Of a stretch of 64,000 bases of DNA, positions 28,501-34,949 are shown piece by piece; the first letter of the stretch is position 1; every line of letters starts with the position of its first letter. The stretch lies in assembly GCF_024813435.1 (NCBI RefSeq), contig NZ_JANAEZ010000005.1, forward strand, positions 248,001 to 312,000. Direction: 5' to 3'. The position numbers were made by a program, and so were the translations under genes. Origin of the DNA: Cognataquiflexum gelatinilyticum. Lineage in GTDB: Bacteria; Bacteroidota; Bacteroidia; Cytophagales; Cyclobacteriaceae. The notes beneath the pieces are model-generated. The model was not told where the DNA came from, ran no database searches, and saw only the letters and a list, made by a program, of their open reading frames with translations.

Positions 28501-29984
28501 CGGTATCTGATAACTGTTCTGCCACCGTCACTGGGGTAAGGAATGACGGCATGCAGTTGACAGATCCATATCCTTTGGGCGAGACCACCATCACATGGTC
28601 TGCGAAAGATGCTGCAGGAAACGAAGCGGTCGATGTCCAACAAAAAGTAATTGTTGTAGAGGATAAACAAAAAGTGACCCGCTTTGTATTGGTGAACTCA
28701 CAGACCGACGAAGATCTCTTTGAGATCACGGAAGGCATGGAGATAGATTCAGACCTTGTAAAGGGGATGCAGCTCAACATCCGTGCGGAAACCAATCCAT
28801 CAGTGGTGGGCAGTGTATTCATGAGGATAACAGGACCTGTGGGTTCCACAAAGACTGAAAACGTGGCACCATATGCGCTCTTCGGTGACAACAACGGGAA
28901 TTACAGCGGCAGGTCACTTCCAAACGGGAATTATACCATGTCAGCCGTTCCATATACCCTTAGCGGAAGGAGTGGCGAAGAAGGAGTTGCACTGACAGTC
29001 AATTTCAGTATAGTCCGTCCTCCAGTTCCAGTCAGCGGGATCAGTGTAGACCCTGCCACAGCAGAAATAGCGACAGGTTCGACAGTACAGCTGACCGCCA
29101 CCATACAGCCTTCCAACGCAAGCAATAAGGCAGTAATCTGGGGATCTTCTAATTCCGGCATAGCATCCGTCAATTCATACGGATTGGTGACAGGAAATAC
29201 TCCGGGTCAGGCGATTATCACCGCGACTTCTGAAGACGGCGGCCTGACGGCCTCCGCCACCATCACGGTCGTGGCTGCTCCCAACCTAGGCATTGTATCT
29301 TTCACATTGATCAATTCCGACACAGATGTTGATATGTTTGAGTTGACCAATGGCATGGTGATCAACCAGAGCCAGATCAACGGCCTAAAGCTTAACGTGC
29401 GTGCGAATACCAATCCATCGATAGTGGGCAGTGTGTACATCAAACTGTCAGGACCTGTGAGCCGAACTACTACTGAGAATGTGGCACCCTATGCGCTCTT
29501 TGGCGACAAGAATGGCAACTATTCAGGCAAGACGCTCACTTCGGGAACCTATACCCTGACAGCAATGGCATATTCCGAAAGTGGAAGAAAAGGAACAGCA
29601 GGACCTGAGAAGACGATTACCTTTACCATAGTCAGCAATGCCTTCAGGACTGAAACCGAAACCGACAAACCTGAAAATGATGTCATGGAAAATGAAAAAC
29701 CTGCCATTGAAATCCAGAGAGCCTATTCGCTGAAAGCCTTCCCGAATCCGGTACAAGACGGAAGGGTGAGTATCGTGGACAGCAGGTTCGGGGAAGGGAA
29801 AGTGAAGTACATCCTATTCAGCATCACCGGCTCGAAACTGTCCGAAGGGGAAGCCGAGATAGGGGAAGGTAAAGCAATCCGATTGGACTTCTCAGGCAAC
29901 GTCACACAGGCAGGGATGTATATCCTGATCCTAGATTATGACAAATACCCGTCTCTGCAACGTGTACAGCTGATATTTGAATAA
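25572..29984 (+). CDS. T9SS-secreted multidomain surface protein with HYR and Ig-like modules
   Basis: 1470 residues with a signal peptide ending near residue 25 (GFGQQ). About 26-185 is an N-terminal domain I do not recognise. About 190-295 is a Big-like module (VDDFELTKTGSANGTIASVT). About 297-460 resembles a choice-of-anchor type domain (CLVEDFEDETDGSKTFSYGG). A HYR module follows (about 460-540), then three repeats of about 80 residues each containing PxxLNLQC and TAIDNC (about 541-785), then further HYR modules (about 782-1030). The C-terminal part (about 1035-1470) repeats the order seen in the 1527-residue protein: module, BIG2, module, T9SS type A sorting domain starting YSLKAFPNP. 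Predicted to be exported by T9SS to the cell surface. Binding target unknown. Confidence 0.92.
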   Translation: MKLSYQRQIFLFISIWFAWSQQGFGQQTTVNFNSYIQNQGLSNPHVEGELRFEAIKGASATCTVCVGIDINEGKNGGPGLDDSNQEIGGIIGWKISRADDASFQFLSIWLQDRDISNALGTSDSGTIKAFKGGAQVGGTKTINFDSGTSGLKSFATDPDFFDVDYVLIEGVDLFLILDEVTYNDPFVDGDNTAPAVLAINLIGAPLSTATSVTYNVEFSKIAQNVSVDDFELTKTGSANGTIASVTGSNATYSVLVTGLSGEGTIRLDIKAGTDIANENNVSGTAAFTAGQLHNISPCLVEDFEDETDGSKTFSYGGNNFSITGNLEVQTQTPSIGINGSRYVLLNTGSGPYIINSLTKDIGLKKFAVFLSSDDAGNFPTNDGSITVVGKKDGSQVYSITKTSGFPTDFSANSGYYIFDLSTEGGADNSKILIDQLEISLGSAFQYINIDNFEFCIDLDVINPVIENCPTDIIVSNDAGQCGAAVSWTPPTATDNSGAVNFVSNFESGAVFPVGTTEVTYTATDESGNQATCSFTVKVNDTTPPVPPTSPETLNLQCIGDVPAPYELTAIDNCSGEIKAMPTVTQQSTGPTSVAIKYEWAFIDATGNAVFVEQIINVSDNLAPVPPTAPADLNLQCGSNIPGSIELTAIDNCDGKITVNPSIQLKPGASPNDFELIYTWTFTDASGNSSSISQKIIVKDDIAPVPTAAPADLNLQCASELPPVVDLTAIDNCLGPITVSPTVTIAPGASPSDFVEVRTWTFVDADGNSSNVSQRIVVRDNIPPSFEFCSGDINETVAFGETGKIINYLPAVASDNCSVPAIVLTSGLASGSIFPLGTTTVTYVATDEAGNSAECSFDVTVTADPDTEDPVISNCPPDFFVSNDEGECGAIFRLTEPTATDNSGFVDLVSNFKPGDFFPVGTTRVTYTATDAAGNQATCSFDVTVVDNELPEFGSVSDINVTVPSGQTVTSVSVPEPTVSDNCSATVTGVRNDGMQLTDPYPLGETTITWSAKDAAGNEAVDVQQKVIVVEDKQKVTRFVLVNSQTDEDLFEITEGMEIDSDLVKGMQLNIRAETNPSVVGSVFMRITGPVGSTKTENVAPYALFGDNNGNYSGRSLPNGNYTMSAVPYTLSGRSGEEGVALTVNFSIVRPPVPVSGISVDPATAEIATGSTVQLTATIQPSNASNKAVIWGSSNSGIASVNSYGLVTGNTPGQAIITATSEDGGLTASATITVVAAPNLGIVSFTLINSDTDVDMFELTNGMVINQSQINGLKLNVRANTNPSIVGSVYIKLSGPVSRTTTENVAPYALFGDKNGNYSGKTLTSGTYTLTAMAYSESGRKGTAGPEKTITFTIVSNAFRTETETDKPENDVMENEKPAIEIQRAYSLKAFPNPVQDGRVSIVDSRFGEGKVKYILFSITGSKLSEGEAEIGEGKAIRLDFSGNVTQAGMYILILDYDKYPSLQRVQLIFE

Positions 29985-30007
29985 TACCTCGTTTTATATA
30001 AATGATT

Positions 30008-30039
30008 AATCCGTCCCGAATCCGGGACGGATTTTTTTT
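30008..30039 (+). terminator. Rho-independent terminator after the surface locus
   Basis: AATCCGTCCCG pairs perfectly with CGGGACGGATT across a 4-base loop, followed by a run of eight T. It closes the operon-like series 22961-29984. Confidence 0.92.
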
Positions 30040-30071
30040 GCATTAGGCCGATTCGAAAGATGTCGTGAGGA

Positions 30072-30363
30072 AAGGGTCGGGGAGAGGTGGACCAATTACA
30101 AATCGGCCGGGATTGCAGGAGATTACAAATCCCACCGGGTCTTGCCGGGATAGTCAATCCCTCAAACTTCAGAATGTACCCCATTTGATCGCGGGCGGGA
30201 AGAAAATCCGCCGGGCCGGCAAGGGCCTTGCGGGTTGATAGGATCGGATTTTCTTGACTTTTTGGTTACTTTTTTGTCTAGAAAAAAGTAACATCGGAAA
30301 GGAACATGAAGGATTTAAATCAAGGATTGACGGAAACCCAAAAAATTCCCACCAGAAAAAAGA
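30072..30363. repeat. About 300-bp direct repeat, copy A
   Basis: Matches 31568-31889 over nearly its full length. The best conserved part runs from CAATCCCTCAAACTTCAGAA through GATCGCGGGCGGGAAGAAAA and CCGCCGGGCCGGCAAGGGCC to AACATCGGAAAGGAACATGA. It contains a palindrome GTTACTTTTTT/AAAAAAGTAAC at 30265-30292. The following bases to about 30520 contain more fragments of the same kind (GGGAGGGTGGGATTTCAAAT). No gene is visible between 30040 and 30654. Confidence 0.8.
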
Positions 30364-30654
30364 GGGTATTTAACATACTTTTTTCGAAATGGTCTTGGGC
30401 CAATTGGAAATTGGCAGGTATGGGAGGGTGGGATTTCAAATCCCACACAGTCGTGGGGAGAGAGCCGGGTTGAGGTGGAGAAACACAAAGACCTTGGGGA
30501 ATAAATATAGTTCCCATGCCTATCCCAATATATTATATAACTAACATACTTAAAAATAAATGATTCTTTTCTTTGATGAAAGAAATCAAATCGATAACTT
30601 AAGCCTTCAGTCTAGGTGGACTGTGCTTTCCTATCTCACATTAACCCCATTTTT

Positions 30655-31131
30655 ATGGATAACAAAGTTTCCATTGAGATCCCACCGGCGGATCTGCAGG
30701 CGATCAAGGATGCGATCGCCGTGCTTACAGCCAAGCTGAGTCCGGTACTCGTCGCCCTTACCAACGAACAGCGCAAGAAACGCAACAAGATGGGAGAGGC
30801 CTCTCGACCTTATGTAGAAAAGGTCGTGGAATATTCGATTTCCAACCCCCAATTCCTCCCATCTTTTGCCAATGTTGCAGAACTGCAGGCGGACTGGAAG
30901 GCCTATCAGGAGCTTACTCCGGTCTACAACGCCCTCAATCAGGTCAACAGCAACCTCAACGACACATTGCTGGAACTGGGGGTGGACCTGATGAAGTTTG
31001 CAAATGCCTACTACAATCAGGTCAAGCAGGGCGTAAAGATGGACGTGCCAAATGCCAAGCCCATCGAGGCTGACCTCAAGGTCAGGTACGAACAGAAAGC
31101 CCGCAAAAAGGAAAACGGGACCGAATCTTAA
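30655..31131 (+). CDS. Conserved hypothetical protein (158 residues)
   Basis: The start is chosen at MDNKVSIEIPPADLQAI; an in-frame upstream codon at 30616 would add 13 unlikely residues. The sequence is mostly helical in character, with SIEIPPADLQAIKDAIAVL at the N-terminus, a central region with NQVNSNLNDTLLELGVDLMK, and a basic C-terminus (KVRYEQKARKKENGTES). No signal peptide and no membrane helix. I recognise it only as a type of small conserved hypothetical seen in Bacteroidota. It is flanked by the two copies of a long direct repeat and has its own terminator, so it behaves like a stand-alone unit. A 199-residue antisense frame over it is a shadow. Confidence 0.8.
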   Translation: MDNKVSIEIPPADLQAIKDAIAVLTAKLSPVLVALTNEQRKKRNKMGEASRPYVEKVVEYSISNPQFLPSFANVAELQADWKAYQELTPVYNALNQVNSNLNDTLLELGVDLMKFANAYYNQVKQGVKMDVPNAKPIEADLKVRYEQKARKKENGTES

Positions 31132-31157
31132 ACACAGCAGGGAATTGCTGAATGACC

Positions 31158-31192
31158 AACTGCCGGACATCATGTTCCGGCAGTTTCTTTTT
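31158..31192 (+). terminator. Rho-independent terminator after the 158-residue protein gene
   Basis: AACTGCCGGA pairs perfectly with TCCGGCAGTT across an 8-base loop, followed by TCTTTTTAT. Confidence 0.88.
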
Positions 31193-31250
31193 ATACAGAC
31201 TGTCAGTCCTGTGCCTTTCACAAAGACCAAATACCATTTCCAATATAGCC

Positions 31251-31515
31251 CTTCGAGGTAAAAACATGCCTCATCGCATCTTTGAGATACTATTTTGAGT
31301 GTTCAACATGCTTTATCGAGGAAAAAAGACTCGTCATCGCGTCTTGGAGATGGTATTTTGAGTGATGGTCAGACTTTATCGAGGAAAAAACACTCTTTAT
31401 CGCATCATGGAGAAACTATTTCGAGTTTCGAACTTGCTTTAACGAGAAAAAAAGACGCTCCATCGCATGTTAAAGAAGGTATTTCGAGTGTTGGACATAC
31501 TTTTTCGAGAAATAC
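31251..31515. repeat. 63-bp-period tandem repeat array
   Basis: The anchor (T/A)CGAG followed by an A-run recurs at 31253, 31316, 31379, 31442 and 31505, exactly 63 bases apart. Within each unit TCATCGCAT, GGAGA and TATTT(T/C)GAG are also kept, with many substitutions elsewhere. Because 63 is a multiple of three, one frame stays open across three and a half units (31295-31603, repeats such as ALSRKKDSSSRLGDGIL), but the first unit has stop codons in that frame and no ribosome binding site is evident. A minisatellite is the more cautious reading. It is not a CRISPR array, because there is no constant repeat plus unique spacer pattern. Confidence 0.85.
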
Positions 31516-31567
31516 TGAATGGTCTGTACGGACAAAGACCACCACGACTTTCTCCCTATCCTTGAAG

Positions 31568-31889
31568 ATAGGGTCCGGGAGAGGTGGATCAATTGCAAAT
31601 TAGCAGGTATAGGAGGTTGGGATAACAAATCCCACCCATTCGTGGATTAGAAATCCTACCCAGTCTTGGCAGGATAGCCAATCCCTCAAACTTCAGAAAG
31701 TACCTCATTTGATCGCGGGCGGGAAGAAAATCCGCCGGGCCGGCAAGGGCCTTTCGGGTTGATAGGATCGGATTTTCTTGACTTTTCGGTTACTTTTTTG
31801 TCAAGAAAAAAGTAACATCGGAAAGGAACATGAATGATTTAAATCAAGAATTGACGAAAGCCCAAAACATTCCCTTCAGAAAAAGAGAG
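31568..31889. repeat. About 300-bp direct repeat, copy B
   Basis: Second copy of the element at 30072-30363, in the same orientation, with the palindrome GTTACTTTTTT/AAAAAAGTAAC at 31789-31816. A third fragment (CTCTCCTTGAGGACAGGGTC type) follows at about 31909-31945. The next 370 bases up to 32315 have no gene; they hold a short hairpin AAGGAAAT/ATTTCCTT (32108-32129) and the palindrome described separately. Confidence 0.8.
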
Positions 31890-32171
31890 TGTCTAGGAGA
31901 TCAATTTTCTCCCTCTCCTTGAGGACAGGGTCGAGGAGAGGTAGGAAATAGGGCAAGCCAAGTGCATCATTTACAATCTGTCAAAAAAAGAACAGAAGCA
32001 AAGAACCCATCGAATGGTTAGTTTCCATCTGCAAGTCTGGTCATAAAGACCTGCACAGGTAAGTGGCTGCCGCGAATAACTTTACTTTCTTTTTTTGCCT
32101 TTTCTTAAAGGAAATTTTCTGATTTCCTTGAAATCATCTCCATTTTTGGTAAAAAATTCTTTCAATAATCA

Positions 32172-32197
32172 AAAAATACCCCGATCACGGTATTTTT
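32172..32197. promoter_or_regulatory. Palindrome upstream of the HAD-PRTase-DprA operon
   Basis: AAAAATACC and GGTATTTTT form a perfect 9-base inverted repeat around CCGATCAC, about 120 bases before the HAD gene. A related, less symmetrical sequence (AAAAATACCCTGTTCACGGG) lies about 155 bases before hsdM. It could be an operator, a processed leader, or an insertion-site remnant. The sequence alone does not decide. Confidence 0.4.
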
Positions 32198-32315
32198 ATG
32201 TTCTTAGGGAATGGGTATGTTTGGTACTATAGTAATTGCTATGAATAAGTATTAATAGCTAACAGTCGGCAGTAGTTATAAAACAAAAACTGAAATTTTC
32301 TCATAATCAAGAAAA

Positions 32316-32903
32316 ATGAAAGAGATTAAAACAGACAGTATAATTACAGAAGATAAAATATTATTTTTTGATATGGATGGAACATTAGTTGATACAAACT
32401 GGGCAAACTTTCTAGCTTATAATAAAGCTATTAAATCCGTCACAAAAACAGACACAGACCAGACTTACAATACATTAATCCGGTTTAACCGTAGTGTTCT
32501 CAAAATTACTGTCCCATGTTTAACAGAATCTGTATATGATATGATAATTCAAGAGAAAGAAAATTTCTACGAAGATTTCTTGCACGAAACAAAACTTATA
32601 CAAGAAAACGTGGATATTCTCAATAAATATTCACAAACGAATAAGACTGTTTTAGTAACAAATTGCCGTAAAGACAGGGCATTGACCACATTGAATTATT
32701 TTGAACTCACAGACAGATTCAGTAAAATATTCTACAGAGAGATTAGTAAACAAAAGCAAAAAATAAATAAGTTTCAAAATGCAATTTCAAAATTGGGAGT
32801 TAATCCCAATAACATTATAGCTTTTGAAAATGAAGAAACAGAAATAAATGATGCTCTTGAAGCAGGTATTAAAATTATTAACCCAAAAATAATGTCAATA
32901 TGA
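32316..32903 (+). CDS. HAD-superfamily hydrolase, first gene of a ShosTA-like operon
   Basis: 195 residues. HAD motif I is FFDMDGTLVDT with the nucleophile Asp19 and Asp21. Motif II is the Thr of VLVTN (about 115). A lysine-rich stretch near 145-152 can supply motif III. Motif IV is unusual: FENEETEIND (about 170-179) in place of the usual GDxxxD, so the metal site would rest on glutamates plus Asp179. Length and cap position suit a small phosphoglycolate-phosphatase-like phosphatase. The stop overlaps the next start (ATGA), so it is translationally coupled to the phosphoribosyltransferase. A phosphatase beside a phosphoribosyltransferase suggests a phosphoribosylated or nucleotide substrate; this is inference. 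The gene and its operon are AT-rich relative to the flanks. Confidence 0.85.
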   Translation: MKEIKTDSIITEDKILFFDMDGTLVDTNWANFLAYNKAIKSVTKTDTDQTYNTLIRFNRSVLKITVPCLTESVYDMIIQEKENFYEDFLHETKLIQENVDILNKYSQTNKTVLVTNCRKDRALTTLNYFELTDRFSKIFYREISKQKQKINKFQNAISKLGVNPNNIIAFENEETEINDALEAGIKIINPKIMSI

Positions 32904-33580
32904 ATAGTTTTAAAATTATCTCCACTCAAAGTTGGTATACAAATCCGACAACACAAACACTGCAGACTGGTATTTTTGTCCGCCAAACTATAGATGCTTT
33001 TTACCATGAAGATTATCATGGTGGAAATAGCGAAAGGAGAGTAACAATAGGAACAATTGAAAATATTATTACCACTCTAAAAAACCAATTTCAAGACAAG
33101 AGTAATGATGTTTTAAATAGGGCTAAGAATAGCATGATTCAAATATTAAAAGCGGATTTACCGCAGATTTTAATTAGAACAGGTAAAAAAAATCTTACTG
33201 TTTGCGTTATTCCAAGAGCTAAAGCTGAAACATTTTACTCACACAGTCAATTATTATTTAAACAGGGTGTGAAAGCAGCAATAAATGACCTTATCGGATT
33301 TAGTGACGGCACAACGTACATTTCTAGACATAAAAACACCCGTACAACACATTTAGACAAATCAGGTTACGGTGGTGACGGTGACTTACCATATCCTGGC
33401 ATTATAAAAAAAACCTGCAATATCTCAGGAGATGTAAAAGGTAAAGACATTTTGTTAGTAGATGATTTATACACAAAATCAATTAATATTGACGAAGATG
33501 CTATTCAGGCTTTATTAGATAATGGGGCAAATTCTGTTATATTTTACGCTTTAGGCAAAACAGCAGCAAAGTCTTATTAA
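32900..33580 (+). CDS. Phosphoribosyltransferase-fold protein (ShosT-like)
   Basis: 226 residues. The C-terminal part carries the PRPP-loop type motif ILLVDDLYTKSINIDEDAIQ (about 184-203), preceded by GDVKGK, and followed by the strand SVIFYALGKT: the classic order for type I phosphoribosyltransferases. The Thr-Gly of the usual TTGxT loop is replaced by TKSIN, so PRPP handling may differ. The N-terminal half contains TVCVIPRAKAETFYSH, compatible with the first Rossmann strand and loop. Its position between a HAD phosphatase and a DprA-like gene matches, from memory, the toxin component ShosT of the ShosTA anti-phage toxin-antitoxin system. Assignment to ShosT rests on gene order and fold, not on a database match. 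Confidence 0.75.
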   Translation: MNSFKIISTQSWYTNPTTQTLQTGIFVRQTIDAFYHEDYHGGNSERRVTIGTIENIITTLKNQFQDKSNDVLNRAKNSMIQILKADLPQILIRTGKKNLTVCVIPRAKAETFYSHSQLLFKQGVKAAINDLIGFSDGTTYISRHKNTRTTHLDKSGYGGDGDLPYPGIIKKTCNISGDVKGKDILLVDDLYTKSINIDEDAIQALLDNGANSVIFYALGKTAAKSY

Positions 33581-33594
33581 AAAATCTTCATAAT

Positions 33595-34596
33595 ATGAAA
33601 TATACAGAGAACTCATTAAATATTTTAACTACAAAATCCTACAAGGGAATTGGCAACGCATGGATTGTAAAAAATTTGAAAGGCAATGAGAATGTTGAAA
33701 CCATTGTAAACCTTCTAAATAAAACAATCAAAGGAGAACCAACTCATATAGATGAGTTTGAAAATCTTAAGAGAAATTTTGAAGCAAAAATTGTAGATAA
33801 ATTTCAAAATTGCTGTGATGGTTTTGTTGCTTTGGGGGACGATAATTTTCCGAAGTACCGAGGTCATGTAAAAGAAAGCGAACAACCTATTTTTCTTTAT
33901 TATAAAGGCGATATTGAGTTATTGAGCATTATTAATAAAAATATTTCAGTTATTGGGCTTTTAAATCCTGAAGGCGACATCGAAGAAAGAGAAAGAAAAA
34001 TAGTGGCTCAGTTTGTAAAAATGGGTGCTACAATAGTAAGTGGATTGGCTTTTGGTTGTGATAGCATTTCCCATCAGCAAGCATTAGATTCTAATGGCAA
34101 GACGGTTGCTATTTTGCCAGGTCCATTAACCAATATAATGCCTTCGAGAAATAAAGGTTTAGCATTTCAAATTGTAGAAGATGGTGGACTTCTTGTCACT
34201 GAATATGGTAATGACTTTAAAACTCCAATGGAATTAAGCAGTCGTTATAAAGAACGCGACCGACTTCAGGCATTATTTTGTGACACAATAGTTTTAGCGG
34301 CAAGCTATGCTCAAAATTCTGCGGAAAGATGGAAAAAGTTTGGGCAAAAACTTGATAGTGGTGCTCGATTGGCAATGGGCTATGCAAGGGATTACAATAT
34401 TCCTCGTGCGGTGATGTATGACAAGAGTATTGATGAAAACAATCCAATGTTTGACTTGAATAGAGATATTATTAAAGAACAGAAAGACATTACAATTATA
34501 ACACAGGAAAATTATGTAGAGACAGTCGAAAAAATAATGAATATTAAGACTGCTACTAAAAACCTGAAAATAGAACAAAAAAAACTTTTTGAATAA
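33595..34596 (+). CDS. DprA/Smf-like Rossmann protein (ShosA-like)
   Basis: 333 residues. The N-terminus (NILTTKSYKGIGNAWIVKNL) looks like a helix-hairpin-helix segment. The central domain shows DprA signatures in order: FPKYRGHV, SVIGLLNPEG, GATIVSGLAFGCDSISHQQA (about 143-162), KTVAILPGPL, GGLLVTEYG. It lacks the long C-terminal winged helix of housekeeping DprA and has instead an extension ending KIEQKKLFE. DprA normally loads RecA on incoming single-stranded DNA. In ShosTA the DprA-like partner is the antitoxin, as I recall it. The 14-base gap to the preceding gene and the terminator at 34692 indicate a three-gene operon. A competence role is less likely because no competence gene is nearby. 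Confidence 0.85.
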   Translation: MKYTENSLNILTTKSYKGIGNAWIVKNLKGNENVETIVNLLNKTIKGEPTHIDEFENLKRNFEAKIVDKFQNCCDGFVALGDDNFPKYRGHVKESEQPIFLYYKGDIELLSIINKNISVIGLLNPEGDIEERERKIVAQFVKMGATIVSGLAFGCDSISHQQALDSNGKTVAILPGPLTNIMPSRNKGLAFQIVEDGGLLVTEYGNDFKTPMELSSRYKERDRLQALFCDTIVLAASYAQNSAERWKKFGQKLDSGARLAMGYARDYNIPRAVMYDKSIDENNPMFDLNRDIIKEQKDITIITQENYVETVEKIMNIKTATKNLKIEQKKLFE

Positions 34597-34691
34597 TATT
34601 CAAAAATATTGAGCTAGACAGAAATCCTAAAAAATTTAAGCTATTGACAAATTGTTATTTAACTTTTTTAAACAAGTTTTGTAGTTCAATC

Positions 34692-34722
34692 AAGGAACGA
34701 GGCAATAACCTCGATCCTTTTT
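34692..34722 (+). terminator. Rho-independent terminator of the HAD-PRTase-DprA operon
   Basis: AAGGAACGAGG and CCTCGATCCTT pair with a single mismatch around a CAATAA loop and run into five T. It separates this operon from the type I restriction operon. Confidence 0.85.
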
Positions 34723-34724
34723 CC

Positions 34725-34793
34725 CCCGTGAATATTGTAAGTAGTATGTTGCTGATTTTTTCCCGTTTTTCCGAAAAATACCCTGTTCACGGG
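34725..34793. promoter_or_regulatory. Inverted repeat upstream of hsdM
   Basis: CCCGTGAA (34725-34732) and TTCACGGG (34786-34793) are exact reverse complements. The right arm lies within AAAAATACCCTGTTCACGGG, which resembles the palindrome at 32172-32197. The remaining bases to 34949 are AT-rich with no recognised motif. A regulatory role is a guess from position. Confidence 0.35.
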
Positions 34794-34949
34794 ATAGGCT
34801 GAAAAGGGTTTTTAAACTAATTTAGTCGAATAGTAAATGGATATAATTATTCATTTTGAAATAAAAGTTGCAAGGTTTAGATTATCTTAAACATTTGACA
34901 AATCTCTGAATCACCGTAAAGAGAATAAATAATCGAAGAAAAAGGGAAT

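Noticed and set aside
30631..31230. 199-residue minus-strand open frame
   Set aside because: Antisense to the 158-residue conserved gene, which has a natural N-terminus and its own terminator.
31251..31515. CRISPR array
   Set aside because: Units are 63 bases long, diverged throughout and directly adjoining; there is no constant repeat alternating with unique spacers, and no cas gene.
31295..31603. 102-residue protein from the tandem repeat
   Set aside because: Frame kept open by the 63-bp period; the first unit contains stops and there is no start signal, so not called as a gene, though not excluded.
33595..34596. Housekeeping dprA competence gene
   Set aside because: It lies in an AT-rich defence operon with a PRTase and a HAD gene, and lacks the usual C-terminal winged helix; a ShosA-like role fits better.
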